From SXTU01 sp964496695 (GTDB lineage Bacteria; Verrucomicrobiota; Verrucomicrobiia; Limisphaerales; SXTU01), in assembly GCA_964496695.1 (NCBI GenBank), contig CAZCBE010000002.1, forward strand, positions 124,001-188,000: DNA of 64,000 nucleotides. The letters are read 5' to 3'. Each line of letters starts with the position of its first letter. The first letter of the stretch is position 1. The notes under the pieces were generated by a model. That model had not been told where the DNA came from. It searched no databases and saw only the letters and a list, made by a program, of their open reading frames with translations. Below, piece after piece: positions 1-8,116 of the stretch. The position numbers and the translations under genes were made by a program.

Positions 1-938
1 TCGTGCAGGATCCCGGCTGGGGCTATCGGCTGGAAACGACTCTGCTGCTGACAACCGGCACCTTGCTGATGATGTGGTTGGGTGAGCAAATCAGCGAACG
101 CGGCATCGGCAACGGTGTCTCGCTCATCATCACCGTCGGCATTCTCGCCCGGGTGCCGCAGACCGTCCAGGCGCTGTGGGAAATGTTCTTCCCGCCCGAT
201 GGCGTCACGGATTCGGCCCGGTTCAATCTCTTCCACGGCGTTGCGCTCGTGCTCCTGCTGCTGGCGGTGATCGCCGGGGTCATTGCGGTGACGCAGGCTC
301 AGCGCAAGATCCCGGTGCAATACGCGCAGCGCACGGTGGGGCGGAAGCAGATCCAGGGCGGCAGTTCGTTCATGCCGCTCAAGGTCAATTACGCGGGTGT
401 CATGCCGATCATCTTCGCCCAGGCGATCCTGATGTTCCCCGAAAAGCTGCTGGGCCTGCTGGGCCAGCGGTTTGACATCAAATTCCTTGTGGACTTGTCC
501 ATGCACTTCCGTGAGGACCAGTGGGTTCACATGACTTTCCTGGCGGCGATGATCTTGTTCTTCTCCTACTTCTGGGTGGCCACGCAGTTCAACGAAGTGC
601 AGATCGCCGATGACTTGAAGAAGTATGGCGGCTACATCCCCGGCGTCCGTCCCGGTCAGGCCACCAGTGACTACCTGCACCACACGATGAGCCGCATCAC
701 GCTGGCGGGAGCCATCTTCCTGGTCGTCATTGCCATTATTCCTCAGTTCATGACGCGGTCGTTTGGCATCAACTATTACGTCTCCCAGTTTTTTGGCGGC
801 ACGAGCCTCCTGATCACGGTCGGCGTGGTGCTGGACACGATGCGGATGATGGAGTCGCACCTGCTGATGCGGCACTACGACGGATTTCTGAGCGGTGGGA
901 AGGGCGGCAAGGGGCCACGCCTGCGCGGGCGGGCCTGA
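1..938 (+). CDS. secY: Protein translocase subunit SecY (5' truncated by window edge)
   Basis: C-terminal two thirds of SecY, the channel-forming subunit of the SecYEG translocon in the inner membrane. The readable part has several hydrophobic segments and the conserved GIGNGVSLII stretch of the transmembrane 4-5 region. It also has the basic cytoplasmic loop QRKIPVQYAQR and, later, the DLKKYGGYIPGVRPG motif of the last cytoplasmic loop. The tail is short, Gly/Lys-rich and basic. The gene enters from the left edge in frame 3, so its start is not visible. It is followed after one base by adk, the usual order at the end of the spc operon. Identity is certain from motifs and context. Confidence 0.97.
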   Translation, partial: VQDPGWGYRLETTLLLTTGTLLMMWLGEQISERGIGNGVSLIITVGILARVPQTVQALWEMFFPPDGVTDSARFNLFHGVALVLLLLAVIAGVIAVTQAQRKIPVQYAQRTVGRKQIQGGSSFMPLKVNYAGVMPIIFAQAILMFPEKLLGLLGQRFDIKFLVDLSMHFREDQWVHMTFLAAMILFFSYFWVATQFNEVQIADDLKKYGGYIPGVRPGQATSDYLHHTMSRITLAGAIFLVVIAIIPQFMTRSFGINYYVSQFFGGTSLLITVGVVLDTMRMMESHLLMRHYDGFLSGGKGGKGPRLRGRA

Positions 939-939
939 T

Positions 940-1587
940 ATGCGGCGGCGAGTGATATTGCTCGGCCCGCCGGGGTCGGGCAAGGGAACCATCGCCGCCC
1001 GGTTGAAAACTGAATTCGGATTTGAGCACTTCTCGACGGGGCATCTGCTCCGGCAGGAAGTGGCGAAAGGCTCGGCGGTTGGCCGCCAAGCCGGAATGTT
1101 CCTTGAACGTGGCGAATTGGTGCCGGATGAACTGGTCTTGACCTTGGTCGAGGCCGCGCTGGCCAGGTCAAACCCGCAAACGGGCTATCTATCGGATGGC
1201 TTTCCGCGGACGCTGGCCCAGGCCGAGGCGTTTGATGCTTGGGCGGGGCCGCTGGGTTTGGGCATAGAACGGGTGATCTACTGCGAGAGCAGCGAGGAAC
1301 TGGTTCTGAGCCGCATCACCGGGCGACGCTCCTGCAGCGACTGCGGCCGGGTCTATCACGCGACGCTCATTCCGCCGAAGCGGACGGGCTGGTGCGATGA
1401 CTGTGGCGGCGGGCTGACGCAGCGCGCGGATGATACCGAACCGGTCGTCCGCAAGCGCTTCCAGATTTACCTGCGCGAGACCGAGCCGCTGGTGGCCTAC
1501 TACCGGAACCAGGGCAATCTGGCCTTGGTGGATGCGAGTCAGGGGCCGGAGCAGTTGATGGCAGAGACTTTGGCCGTGTTGCGGTGA
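940..1587 (+). CDS. adk: Adenylate kinase
   Basis: Interconverts ATP + AMP and 2 ADP in the cytoplasm. The 215-residue product starts MRRRVILLGPPGSGKGT, which holds the P-loop (about residues 7-15). It has the DGFPRT AMP-site motif (about 85-90). It is a long-form enzyme with a zinc-type LID: the cysteine pairs CSDC and CDDC lie about 20 residues apart around residues 127-150. The ATG at 940 is chosen because it follows the secY stop by one base and puts the P-loop at the standard distance from the N-terminus; a longer in-frame start inside secY is not credible. The stop is shared with the start of map. Confidence 0.97.
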   Translation: MRRRVILLGPPGSGKGTIAARLKTEFGFEHFSTGHLLRQEVAKGSAVGRQAGMFLERGELVPDELVLTLVEAALARSNPQTGYLSDGFPRTLAQAEAFDAWAGPLGLGIERVIYCESSEELVLSRITGRRSCSDCGRVYHATLIPPKRTGWCDDCGGGLTQRADDTEPVVRKRFQIYLRETEPLVAYYRNQGNLALVDASQGPEQLMAETLAVLR

Positions 1588-2366
1588 TGATCGTTTACAA
1601 GACAGAGCGCGAACTGGAAATCATGCGGGCTGCCGGGGCGATCGCCGCGGTGGTGCTGAATGACGTGGGCTCTTTCATACGGCCGGGCGTGACGACGAAA
1701 GAAGTGGACGAATTTGCGGCGTCCCGCATCCGGCACTACGGTGCGACCAGTGCGTTTCTCGGCTACCGGAAGTATCCGTGCAACATCTGCATCTCGGTGA
1801 ACGACGAAGTGGTGCATGGGCTGGCGGGACCGCGGCGGATACAGTTCGGTGACATCATCAGCTTGGATGTCGGCGTGCGGTATCAGGGCTACATCGGTGA
1901 CACTGCGAAGACGGTCGCGGTGGGCGGATGCAACCTGTTGGCGCAAAAACTGATTGATGTAACGACGCAGGCACTGTATGAAGGAATTTCCCGCGCGTTG
2001 GCCGGGAACCGGGTAGTTGATATTTCGCGGGCGGTGCAGACGTATGTCGAGTCGAACGGGTTCAGCGTGGTGCGGGAATTCGTCGGCCACGGAGTCGGGC
2101 GCACGGTTCATGAGGAACCGCAGGTGCCGAACTTCGTGGAAGCGGGCAAGAACTCGGCGAAGTTGAAGCCGGGCATGACAATCGCCATCGAGCCGATGGT
2201 GAATGCCGGTTCGCCGGCGGTGAAAGTGTTGAGCGATAAATGGACAGTGGTGACGCAGGACGGGTTGCCGTCGGCGCATATGGAGCACACGGTGCTCATC
2301 ACCGAGTCCGAGCCGGAAATTTTGACGTGCCCGGAGAATCTGCCTTCGTCGTTGAGGGCGCGGTAG
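1587..2366 (+). CDS. map: Methionine aminopeptidase, type I
   Basis: Removes the initiator methionine from nascent proteins using two active-site metal ions. The 259-residue product starts MIVYKTERELEIMRAAG. Type I hallmarks are visible: CISVNDEVVHG (about residue 70), the metal-binding DVGV and GDTAKT aspartates (about 95-108), GHGVGRTVHEEP (about 170) and the glutamates of IAIEPM and HMEHTV near the end. There is no N-terminal SH3-binding or zinc extension. ATG 1587 overlaps the adk stop by one base; a GTG one codon upstream (1584) is an alternative. The 3' end overlaps infA by 40 bases, suggesting translational coupling. Confidence 0.96.
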   Translation: MIVYKTERELEIMRAAGAIAAVVLNDVGSFIRPGVTTKEVDEFAASRIRHYGATSAFLGYRKYPCNICISVNDEVVHGLAGPRRIQFGDIISLDVGVRYQGYIGDTAKTVAVGGCNLLAQKLIDVTTQALYEGISRALAGNRVVDISRAVQTYVESNGFSVVREFVGHGVGRTVHEEPQVPNFVEAGKNSAKLKPGMTIAIEPMVNAGSPAVKVLSDKWTVVTQDGLPSAHMEHTVLITESEPEILTCPENLPSSLRAR

Positions 2367-2551
2367 TGGAGACACTGCCGAACGGCCTGTTGCGGGTGGA
2401 ACTCGCGAACGGGCACCGGTTGCTGGGGCATGTGGCGCGCCGCCAGGCTCCGCTGGTGGAGCGGGTGAAGGCGGGCGCGGTGGTGACGGTGAAATTGTCG
2501 CCCGGCGACTTGTCGCACGGGTTTGTGATTTTGAACGAAGAAAAATTATGA
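2327..2551 (+). CDS. infA: Translation initiation factor IF-1
   Basis: S1/OB-fold factor that binds the ribosomal A site during initiation. I place the start at GTG 2327. This gives a 74-residue protein whose VEG motif falls at residues 9-11, exactly as in canonical IF-1 (VEGTVVE). The rest matches too: ALPNGLLRVEL-like strand, NGHRLLGH and LSPGDLSHG in place of the usual LSPYDLTRG. A longer upstream in-frame ATG at 2240 would lie deep inside map and adds no conserved residues. The gene overlaps map by 40 bases and ends in an ATGA overlap with rpmJ, so it is tightly embedded in the operon. Confidence 0.92.
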   Translation: MPGESAFVVEGAVVETLPNGLLRVELANGHRLLGHVARRQAPLVERVKAGAVVTVKLSPGDLSHGFVILNEEKL

Positions 2552-2661
2552 AAGTTCGGGCTTCGGTAAAAAAGCTGTGTGAGCACTGCAAGATCGTGAA
2601 GCGCAAAGGCGTGCTCCGCGTCATCTGCAGCAATTCCCGCCACAAGCAACGGCAAGGTTAA
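2548..2661 (+). CDS. rpmJ: 50S ribosomal protein L36 (bL36)
   Basis: A 37-residue reading frame starting MKVRASVKKLCEHCKIVKRK. It is the classical zinc-binding form of L36: cysteines at 11, 14 and 27 and histidine at 32 form the C-X2-C-X12-C-X4-H ribbon. Its ATG overlaps the infA stop as ATGA. It lies between infA and rpsM, its conserved position in the alpha operon. It is small enough to be missed by length-filtered gene callers, but motif, size and place all agree. Confidence 0.96.
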   Translation: MKVRASVKKLCEHCKIVKRKGVLRVICSNSRHKQRQG

Positions 2662-2673
2662 ACTTCAGATTCT

Positions 2674-3066
2674 ATGGCACGCATTCTTGGTGTTGACATC
2701 CCCGGCGACAAGCGCATTGACATTGCGCTGCGCTACATCTACGGCATCGGTCCGGTCAACGCCCGCGAGATCATCGCGAAGGCGCAGATCGACCCGTCCA
2801 TCCGTGCAAAAAACCTGACCGAGGCGCAGCTCTCGCAGATCGTCCACGCGATCCAGGACGGCAAGTATGTGACCGAGGGCGACCTCCGGCGCGAACTGGG
2901 CCTCAACCTGAAGCGCCTCCAGGCCATCAAGTGCTATCGTGGCATCCGGCACCTGAAGAGCCTGCCCGTGCGCGGTCAGCGCACCCAGACCAACTCCCGC
3001 ACGCGCAAGGGGCCCCGCCGCACCGTCGGTGTGCAGCGCGCCGCCAAGCCCGCCGCCGCCGCCTGA
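2674..3066 (+). CDS. rpsM: 30S ribosomal protein S13 (uS13)
   Basis: 130-residue S13, a head protein of the small subunit that contacts the P-site tRNA and bridges to the large subunit. It starts MARILGVDIPGDKRIDIALR and has the helix-two-turn-helix region YIYGIGPVNAREI. The C-terminal tail carries GIRHLKSLPVRGQRTQTNSR, typical of the family, and ends in a basic, alanine-rich extension. It begins 12 bases after rpmJ and is followed 20 bases later by rpsK. Confidence 0.97.
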   Translation: MARILGVDIPGDKRIDIALRYIYGIGPVNAREIIAKAQIDPSIRAKNLTEAQLSQIVHAIQDGKYVTEGDLRRELGLNLKRLQAIKCYRGIRHLKSLPVRGQRTQTNSRTRKGPRRTVGVQRAAKPAAAA

Positions 3067-3086
3067 TTTCCCAACTGTCTATCGCT

Positions 3087-3686
3087 ATGGCCGAAGAAAA
3101 GAAGAAACCCGCCCCGAAGAAAGAACCGAAGGCCGACGCCGGAGCCCCCGTGGCTGCCGCCGACGCCAAGCCGAAGAAGGAGGCCGCCGCCGCGCCCGCT
3201 GGTGCCGGGGCCGCCCCTGCTGCTGGCGCCGCTCTGGCGGCCCCCGGCGTCACTGCCGCCGTGGCCGCACCGACCGCCGCCGAGCTGCTCGCCGACGAGA
3301 ACGCTGGCAAGAAGATCATCAAGGCCAAGGGTGCCAAGAACATTGCTGTCGGCGTCGCGCATATTCTCTCCACCTTCAACAACACGACGGTCTCGATCAC
3401 CGACATGCAGGGCAATGTGATCGGCTGGTCCAGCGCCGGCCGCGTGGGTTTCAAGGGCTCCCGCAAGAGCACCGCTTTCGCCGCCCAGCAGGTGGCGCAG
3501 GATGCCGCCCGCCAGGCGATGTCCCACGGGCTGCGTGAAGTCGAGATCCGCGTCAACGGCCCCGGCTCCGGCCGCGAGTCGGCGATCCGCGCGCTGCAGG
3601 CCATCGGCCTCGAAATCTCCACCATCAAGGACGTGACCCCGGTGCCGCACAACGGCTGCCGTCCCCGGAAAAAGCGCCGCGTCTAG
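3087..3686 (+). CDS. rpsK: 30S ribosomal protein S11 (uS11) with long N-terminal extension
   Basis: Platform protein of the small subunit that lines the mRNA exit channel. The S11 core is intact from about residue 78 (NIAVGVAHILSTFNNTTVSI) to the end, with GSRKSTAFAAQ, RVNGPGSGRESAIRAL and the PHNGCRPRKKRRV tail. What is odd is about 75 extra residues in front, made almost wholly of Ala, Pro, Lys, Glu and Gly; the usual protein is about 129 residues and this one is 199. ATG 3087 is the natural start, 20 bases after rpsM. No good start codon lies nearer the core, so the extension appears to be translated. Confidence 0.95.
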   Translation: MAEEKKKPAPKKEPKADAGAPVAAADAKPKKEAAAAPAGAGAAPAAGAALAAPGVTAAVAAPTAAELLADENAGKKIIKAKGAKNIAVGVAHILSTFNNTTVSITDMQGNVIGWSSAGRVGFKGSRKSTAFAAQQVAQDAARQAMSHGLREVEIRVNGPGSGRESAIRALQAIGLEISTIKDVTPVPHNGCRPRKKRRV

Positions 3687-3715
3687 TCCTCTTCACGTTT
3701 TACGATTTACGAACT

Positions 3716-4327
3716 ATGGCTCGTTATACAGGTCCCCGCGTCCGCGTCAGCCGCCGTTTTGGCATCCCCATCTTCGGCCCCTCGAAGTATCTTGAGCGCC
3801 GCAACTATCCGCCGGGCGTCCATGGCCCGAAGGGTTCCCGCCGCAAGACCACGGAGTATGGTCTCGGTCTGATTGAAAAGCAGAAGCTGCGCTACTTCTA
3901 TGGCCTCATGGAACGCCAGTTCCGCAACGTCTATGAGAAGGCATTGCGCCGTCGCGGTGTCACCGGCGAGCAGATGCTGCAGATTCTCGAGACCCGCCTC
4001 GACAGCCTCGTGTTCGGTCTTGGTTTTGCCGCCACCCGTTCTGCTGCCCGTCAGATGGTCGGCCACGGCCACATCAAGGTGAACGGCCGCAAGGTGAGCA
4101 TCTCCTCCTACGCCGTGAAGGTGAACGACGTGATCGAAGTGAAGGACTCCAGCGTCTCGCGCCAGCTCGCGACCAAGAATCTGGAAGTCTCCACCGCCCG
4201 CGCGGTGCCGGAGTGGCTCACACTCAACAAGGATGCCTTCAAGGGCACCCTGGTCCGGATTCCGTCGCGCGACGAGATCCACCCCATCGCCAACGAGCAG
4301 GCCGTGGTCGAATTTTATTCCCGCTAA
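3716..4327 (+). CDS. rpsD: 30S ribosomal protein S4 (uS4), zinc-free form
   Basis: 203-residue primary 16S rRNA-binding protein, often also a translational repressor of its own operon. It starts MARYTGPRVRVSRRFG and lacks the N-terminal cysteine cluster, so it is the C-minus form. The S4 RNA-binding domain is seen at LETRLDSLVFGLGFAATRSAARQMVGHGHIKVNG (about residues 93-128, written here as two parts of one motif). The gene follows rpsK by 29 bases and precedes rpoA by 105 bases, a gap that could hold an S4 autoregulatory target, though no specific fold was recognised. Confidence 0.97.
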   Translation: MARYTGPRVRVSRRFGIPIFGPSKYLERRNYPPGVHGPKGSRRKTTEYGLGLIEKQKLRYFYGLMERQFRNVYEKALRRRGVTGEQMLQILETRLDSLVFGLGFAATRSAARQMVGHGHIKVNGRKVSISSYAVKVNDVIEVKDSSVSRQLATKNLEVSTARAVPEWLTLNKDAFKGTLVRIPSRDEIHPIANEQAVVEFYSR

Positions 4328-4432
4328 CCAACCGTCCCCTTGGTCGGGGACACCAACGCAATTATATGGGCCGGTGTGCGCCGGGAATAGCGCCGTCGGC
4401 CAGATTAAAATTGCAGAACCAGCAAACACACC

Positions 4433-5446
4433 ATGCCAGTCCGCCTCGCCCGGTTTGAAATGCCCAAGCGGTTGCAAAAAGACGACGCCACCGCCACGCC
4501 CACCTACGCCAAGTTCAGTGCCGAGCCGTTTGAAACCGGTTTCGGCCACACGATTGGCAACTCCATCCGCCGGGTGCTCCTCGGCTCGCTGGAAGGCGCC
4601 GCCGTCACCTCGGTGAAAATCGAGGGCGCGCAGCACGAATTCGCCATCGTTGACGGAGTCGTCGAAGACGTCACCGAAATCGTGCTAAACCTCAAGAAGG
4701 TCAAGCTCAAGTCCGACAGCCACGACGTCCAGTTGCTCATCCTCAGCGTCAACAAGGAAGGGCAGGTCACCGCCGGCGACATCGAGCTGAACCAGCACGT
4801 CACCGTCGTCAACCCCGAGCAGGTCATCTGCACGCTCGACAAGAAGAAGAAGCTTGTCATGGAGCTGGAAGTGAAGCTCGGCCGCGGTTTCTGCCCCGGC
4901 GACGAGAACAAGAAGCCGGATCAACCGATCGGCGTCATTGCCATTGACAGCATTTTCTCCCCCGTCACCCGTGTGAAGTATGCCGTCGAGGCTGCCCGCG
5001 TGGGCCAGCGCACGGACTATGACCGCCTCGTGGTCGAGATCTGGACCGACGGGCGCATCACGCCTGACGACGCCCTCCTCCAGTCCAGCGCCATCCTCCA
5101 GAAGCATCTGGATGTGTTCGTGAACTACGACCGCAACGCCGTCCAGTTCACCGAGGTGGAGAACAAGCAGGACGAGGAGCAGAGCAAGCTCAAGAAGCTG
5201 CTCAACATGAGCGTGAACGAGATTGAACTCTCGGTGCGCGCCGCCAACTGTCTCAACAACGCCAACATCACCACTGTCGGCCAGCTCGCCATGAAGTCCG
5301 AAGGCGACATGTTGAAGTATCGTAACTTCGGCAAGAAGTCCCTCCAGGAGATCAAGGACAAGCTCCAGGCGCTCGGCCTGACGCTCGGCATGACCTTTGA
5401 CCAGGCCCTGCTCGACGCGCCCAAGGAAGAGAAGCCCGCCGTCTGA
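4433..5446 (+). CDS. rpoA: DNA-directed RNA polymerase subunit alpha
   Basis: 337-residue scaffold subunit of RNA polymerase. The N-terminal dimerisation domain shows FETGFGHTIGNSIRRVLLGS (about residues 33-52) and an LKSDS/LKKVKL segment. The C-terminal domain, which binds UP elements and activators, is seen from about residue 262 as VNEIELSVRAANCLNNANI, followed by NFGKKSLQEIKDKL. ATG 4433 gives a normal-length N-terminus; a second ATG nine codons later (4460) is less likely. It sits between rpsD and rplQ as in most bacteria. Confidence 0.97.
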   Translation: MPVRLARFEMPKRLQKDDATATPTYAKFSAEPFETGFGHTIGNSIRRVLLGSLEGAAVTSVKIEGAQHEFAIVDGVVEDVTEIVLNLKKVKLKSDSHDVQLLILSVNKEGQVTAGDIELNQHVTVVNPEQVICTLDKKKKLVMELEVKLGRGFCPGDENKKPDQPIGVIAIDSIFSPVTRVKYAVEAARVGQRTDYDRLVVEIWTDGRITPDDALLQSSAILQKHLDVFVNYDRNAVQFTEVENKQDEEQSKLKKLLNMSVNEIELSVRAANCLNNANITTVGQLAMKSEGDMLKYRNFGKKSLQEIKDKLQALGLTLGMTFDQALLDAPKEEKPAV

Positions 5447-5462
5447 TTCAACCGGTTGACCT

Positions 5463-6023
5463 ATGCGCCACCTTAAACGCACCGCCAAACTGGGCCGCAC
5501 GGGCGAGCATCGCAATGCGATGCTGGCCAACATGGCCTGCAGTCTCATCAAATCCAAGCGCGTCACCACCACGCTCGCCAAGGCCAAGGCCCTGCGCCCG
5601 GTCGTGGAGAAGCTCGTGACCCTCGGCTGCCGCGCCCAGCGCGCCGTCGAGGCCTCAACGACGGCCGACGACAAGAAGAAGGCCGCGCTCGTCGCGGAAA
5701 ACGTGCATTGCCGCCGTTTGGTGGCCGCGCGCCTTCGCCAGCAGCCCCGCACCCACTTCAAGGGCCGGCCCAAGCTCAAGGGCAAGGTGCTCCGTGACAA
5801 GTGGCGCGAGGGCGAGGACGTGGTTCACATCCTCTTCGACAAGATCGCCCCGCTGTTCAAGGAGCGGAAGGGCGGCTACACGCGCATCCTCAAGCTTGGC
5901 GGCACCAAAGGCAAATGGGCCGGCGAACGGCAGGGTGATGCGGCCCAGATGGCCATCATCGAGTTCGTGGAGAACGAGGCCCCCGTGGTCGCCGAAGCTC
6001 CCAAGACCGAGGCCGCGAAGTAA
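5463..6023 (+). CDS. rplQ: 50S ribosomal protein L17 (bL17), C-terminally extended
   Basis: 186-residue L17, last gene of the alpha operon. It starts MRHLKRTAKLGRTGEHRNAM, with ANMACSLIKSKRVTTTLAKAK and the KGGYTRILKLG segment near residue 140. The family core is about 120 residues. Here there is an internal expansion around residues 55-120 and a Glu/Ala/Val-rich tail of about 25 residues after the core. It follows rpoA by 16 bases and ends 24 bases before a strong hairpin terminator. Confidence 0.96.
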   Translation: MRHLKRTAKLGRTGEHRNAMLANMACSLIKSKRVTTTLAKAKALRPVVEKLVTLGCRAQRAVEASTTADDKKKAALVAENVHCRRLVAARLRQQPRTHFKGRPKLKGKVLRDKWREGEDVVHILFDKIAPLFKERKGGYTRILKLGGTKGKWAGERQGDAAQMAIIEFVENEAPVVAEAPKTEAAK

Positions 6024-6046
6024 TCGCCACCTCCATCTGTTTTCGC

Positions 6047-6079
6047 GAAGCCCGCTGCCTTGCAGCGGGCTTCTTTTTT
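6047..6079 (+). terminator. Rho-independent terminator of the alpha operon
   Basis: A perfect 12-bp stem (GAAGCCCGCTGC with its complement at 6062-6073), a 3-base loop and a run of six Ts. It lies 23 bases after the rplQ stop and ends the ribosomal protein transcript ahead of the convergent lpxB gene. Confidence 0.9.
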
Positions 6080-6162
6080 GATGGCATCATGAGTCTGCCG
6101 CAATCTTCAGGACTTTCAGCCCCGATTGGCAGTCCTTGCCTCGCTGTCGGTCCCATCCGGGT

Positions 6163-7443
6163 TCAGCTCTGGCGGGTGGCTGAGGGCGGGTCCAGCAGGC
6201 ACCAGACCGCCTTGGCCGCACGCACATTAGCGCCAGTGGAGCCGAGGGAGGCCACGACGTTGGCGAGCTTGGCCTGGATCTCCTCGCGCTGGGCGGGATG
6301 CCGCAGCAGGTCCAGCGCGGCCTCGGCCAAGTTCTTGCCATTGGCGGCATCCTGCACGAACTCGGGGAACACCGTCTCGTCAGCCAGGATGTTCGGCATG
6401 GCCAGGTATTTTACCGTGACGATCCGCCTGCCGATTTCGTAGGTGCTCCACGAAGTCTTGTAGAGGGCCACCGTCGGCACCTTGAAGAAGGCGCACTCCA
6501 GGGTGACCGTGCCGGTGGAGGCGATGGCGATGGTGGCGGCGCGGAGCGCCTCGGGCAGCCCGCCGACCTGCACGTCCAGCCCGCGAAAGACCTGGCGGGC
6601 GAGGTTGCGCGTCTGCGCGAGCGAGGTCACGGCGATGTCCGGCAGGCTCTCCTTGTCCATCGCGTAGGGGCGGCAGTGCCGCGCAAACACCGGAAGCAGC
6701 GAGGCGGAAGGCAGCACCACGAGGAAGCCGCTGTTCACTTCCATGCCGATGCGCCTCGCCGCGTCCAGCATCGGCGGCAGGTGCCGCACCAGCTCGCCCG
6801 GACGGCTGCCGGGCAGGAGCAGGGTCAGGTATTCGTAGGGCCTCGGCTGCGCCGGCTTGTCCGGCCGGCCGCGCCATTCGGCGTGGCGGTCGAGCAGCGG
6901 GTGGCCGACGAATTCGACCTTCAGGTCCGGTGCGCGCTTCGCATACCAGTCTTTCTCGAAGGGAAAAATGGTCAGCAGCAGGTCGTAGTCTTCCGCCATC
7001 TTCTTGGCCCGGCCTGGGCGCGACGCCCAGACCTGGGGGGAGACATATTGCACGATGCGCGGGTTCCACTGGCCTTTGCTGCGCTTCGCCCGCTTGCGCA
7101 CCGCGTGGGCAAAGCGGCGGTTGAAACCGGAAAAGTCCACGCACACCAGCAGCGCGGGGCGGCGTTCCTCCGCCAGATCGAGCAGGTCGTAGAAGACCCG
7201 GCGGAACTTGCCGTAGTTCTTGACCACCTCCCACAGGCCGATGACCGCGTGCCGCGTCATGTCCACGGCCACTTCCATGCCCGCCGCCTCCAGCTTGGGC
7301 CCGCCCGCACCGAAGAAGCGCAGCACGGGCTTCGCGGGATGGCAGTGGAACGCGGCCTCCGCACGCAGGGCCTGCACCAGCTCAGCGGCGAGCGCGTCGC
7401 CGCTCGGCTCGCCGACGACGAACATGATGTTGGTCTGGCTCAA
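6163..7443 (-). CDS. lpxB: Lipid-A-disaccharide synthase
   Basis: GT19 glycosyltransferase that joins UDP-diacylglucosamine and lipid X to make the lipid A disaccharide at the inner face of the membrane. The N-terminus has the signature VVGEPSGDALAAEL. Further on are YVSPQVWAS (about 140-148), FPFEKDWY, FVGHPLLD, LLPGSRPGE and STGTVTLECAFFKVP (about 315-330), all LpxB hallmarks. At 426 residues it is about 40 longer than usual, mainly in the middle and C-terminus. The start is taken as TTG 7443 because an AGGGA lies just upstream; an ATG six codons in (7425) is the alternative. Its presence implies a lipopolysaccharide-bearing outer membrane. Confidence 0.93.
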   Translation of the reverse strand: MSQTNIMFVVGEPSGDALAAELVQALRAEAAFHCHPAKPVLRFFGAGGPKLEAAGMEVAVDMTRHAVIGLWEVVKNYGKFRRVFYDLLDLAEERRPALLVCVDFSGFNRRFAHAVRKRAKRSKGQWNPRIVQYVSPQVWASRPGRAKKMAEDYDLLLTIFPFEKDWYAKRAPDLKVEFVGHPLLDRHAEWRGRPDKPAQPRPYEYLTLLLPGSRPGELVRHLPPMLDAARRIGMEVNSGFLVVLPSASLLPVFARHCRPYAMDKESLPDIAVTSLAQTRNLARQVFRGLDVQVGGLPEALRAATIAIASTGTVTLECAFFKVPTVALYKTSWSTYEIGRRIVTVKYLAMPNILADETVFPEFVQDAANGKNLAEAALDLLRHPAQREEIQAKLANVVASLGSTGANVRAAKAVWCLLDPPSATRQS

Positions 7444-7477
7444 GGCTGGTCCCTGCGGCGCGCGTGCGCCATCCGGC

Positions 7478-8041
7478 TCAAAGTTTCACTCCTTCGTAAA
7501 TCTCCCCGAGCGGCTGGACGAACTCCAGCGAGGCCAGCCGCAGGGTGTCCGTCTCACCGCGCAGCACCTCGGCCTGCCAGCCATTGGCACGGCGGAAGAC
7601 CGTTACTTCGCGCCGGTCCTGGGCGACCAGCACGTATTCCTCCAGCGTCTCGATGCGTGTATAGCTCAGGAATTCTTCTCGGCGGTCGATGCGCTCCGTC
7701 GTTTCGGACAGCACCTCGACCACGACCGTCGGGAAACGCATGAAAAGCGGGTGCATGTCCCGTGGGTCGCAGCCCACGACCACGTCCGGATAGTAGAAGA
7801 CGTCGTCGCCTAGGACTTCGAGCCGGACTTTCACATCGCCGATGAAGGCACGGCAACGCCTGCCTTTGAGGTGCGTGCGCAGGGCGGAATAGAGGCTGCC
7901 GGCGATGTTGTTGTGCGCCATGCTCGCCCCGGCCATGGCACGCACTTCCCCGGCGATGTATTCGTGGCGCACCTCGCTGAGTTGCTCACCCTTGAGGTAT
8001 TCCTCCACCGGGAGAAACGCTTCGGCCGCTAACGCTTGCAT
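7478..8041 (-). CDS. Uma2 family endonuclease-like protein (DUF820)
   Basis: 187-residue protein of the Uma2/DUF820 family, PD-(D/E)XK nuclease-fold proteins that are abundant in cyanobacteria and some PVC bacteria and whose function is largely unproven. Visible family features: EEYLKGEQLSEVRHEYIAGE near the N-terminus, GASMAHNNIAGSLYSAL, then YYPDVVVGCDPRD and VVVEVLSETTERIDRREE, which would hold the acidic catalytic residues. I use ATG 8041; a longer in-frame start at 8107 would add a poorly conserved stretch. It lies 34 bases upstream of lpxB on the same strand, but any functional link is unknown. Confidence 0.85.
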   Translation of the reverse strand: MQALAAEAFLPVEEYLKGEQLSEVRHEYIAGEVRAMAGASMAHNNIAGSLYSALRTHLKGRRCRAFIGDVKVRLEVLGDDVFYYPDVVVGCDPRDMHPLFMRFPTVVVEVLSETTERIDRREEFLSYTRIETLEEYVLVAQDRREVTVFRRANGWQAEVLRGETDTLRLASLEFVQPLGEIYEGVKL

Positions 8042-8116
8042 GGCGCAAGGATGCCGCTTGGCGGCAGGACTGACAAGCCCGGTGCGGGCCGGGCGGGCCA
8101 TTTCCAAGCCCCCCTT

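Noticed and set aside
4328..4432. S4 autoregulatory RNA ahead of rpoA
   Set aside because: The gap is the right place, but no pseudoknot or conserved stem could be recognised by eye.
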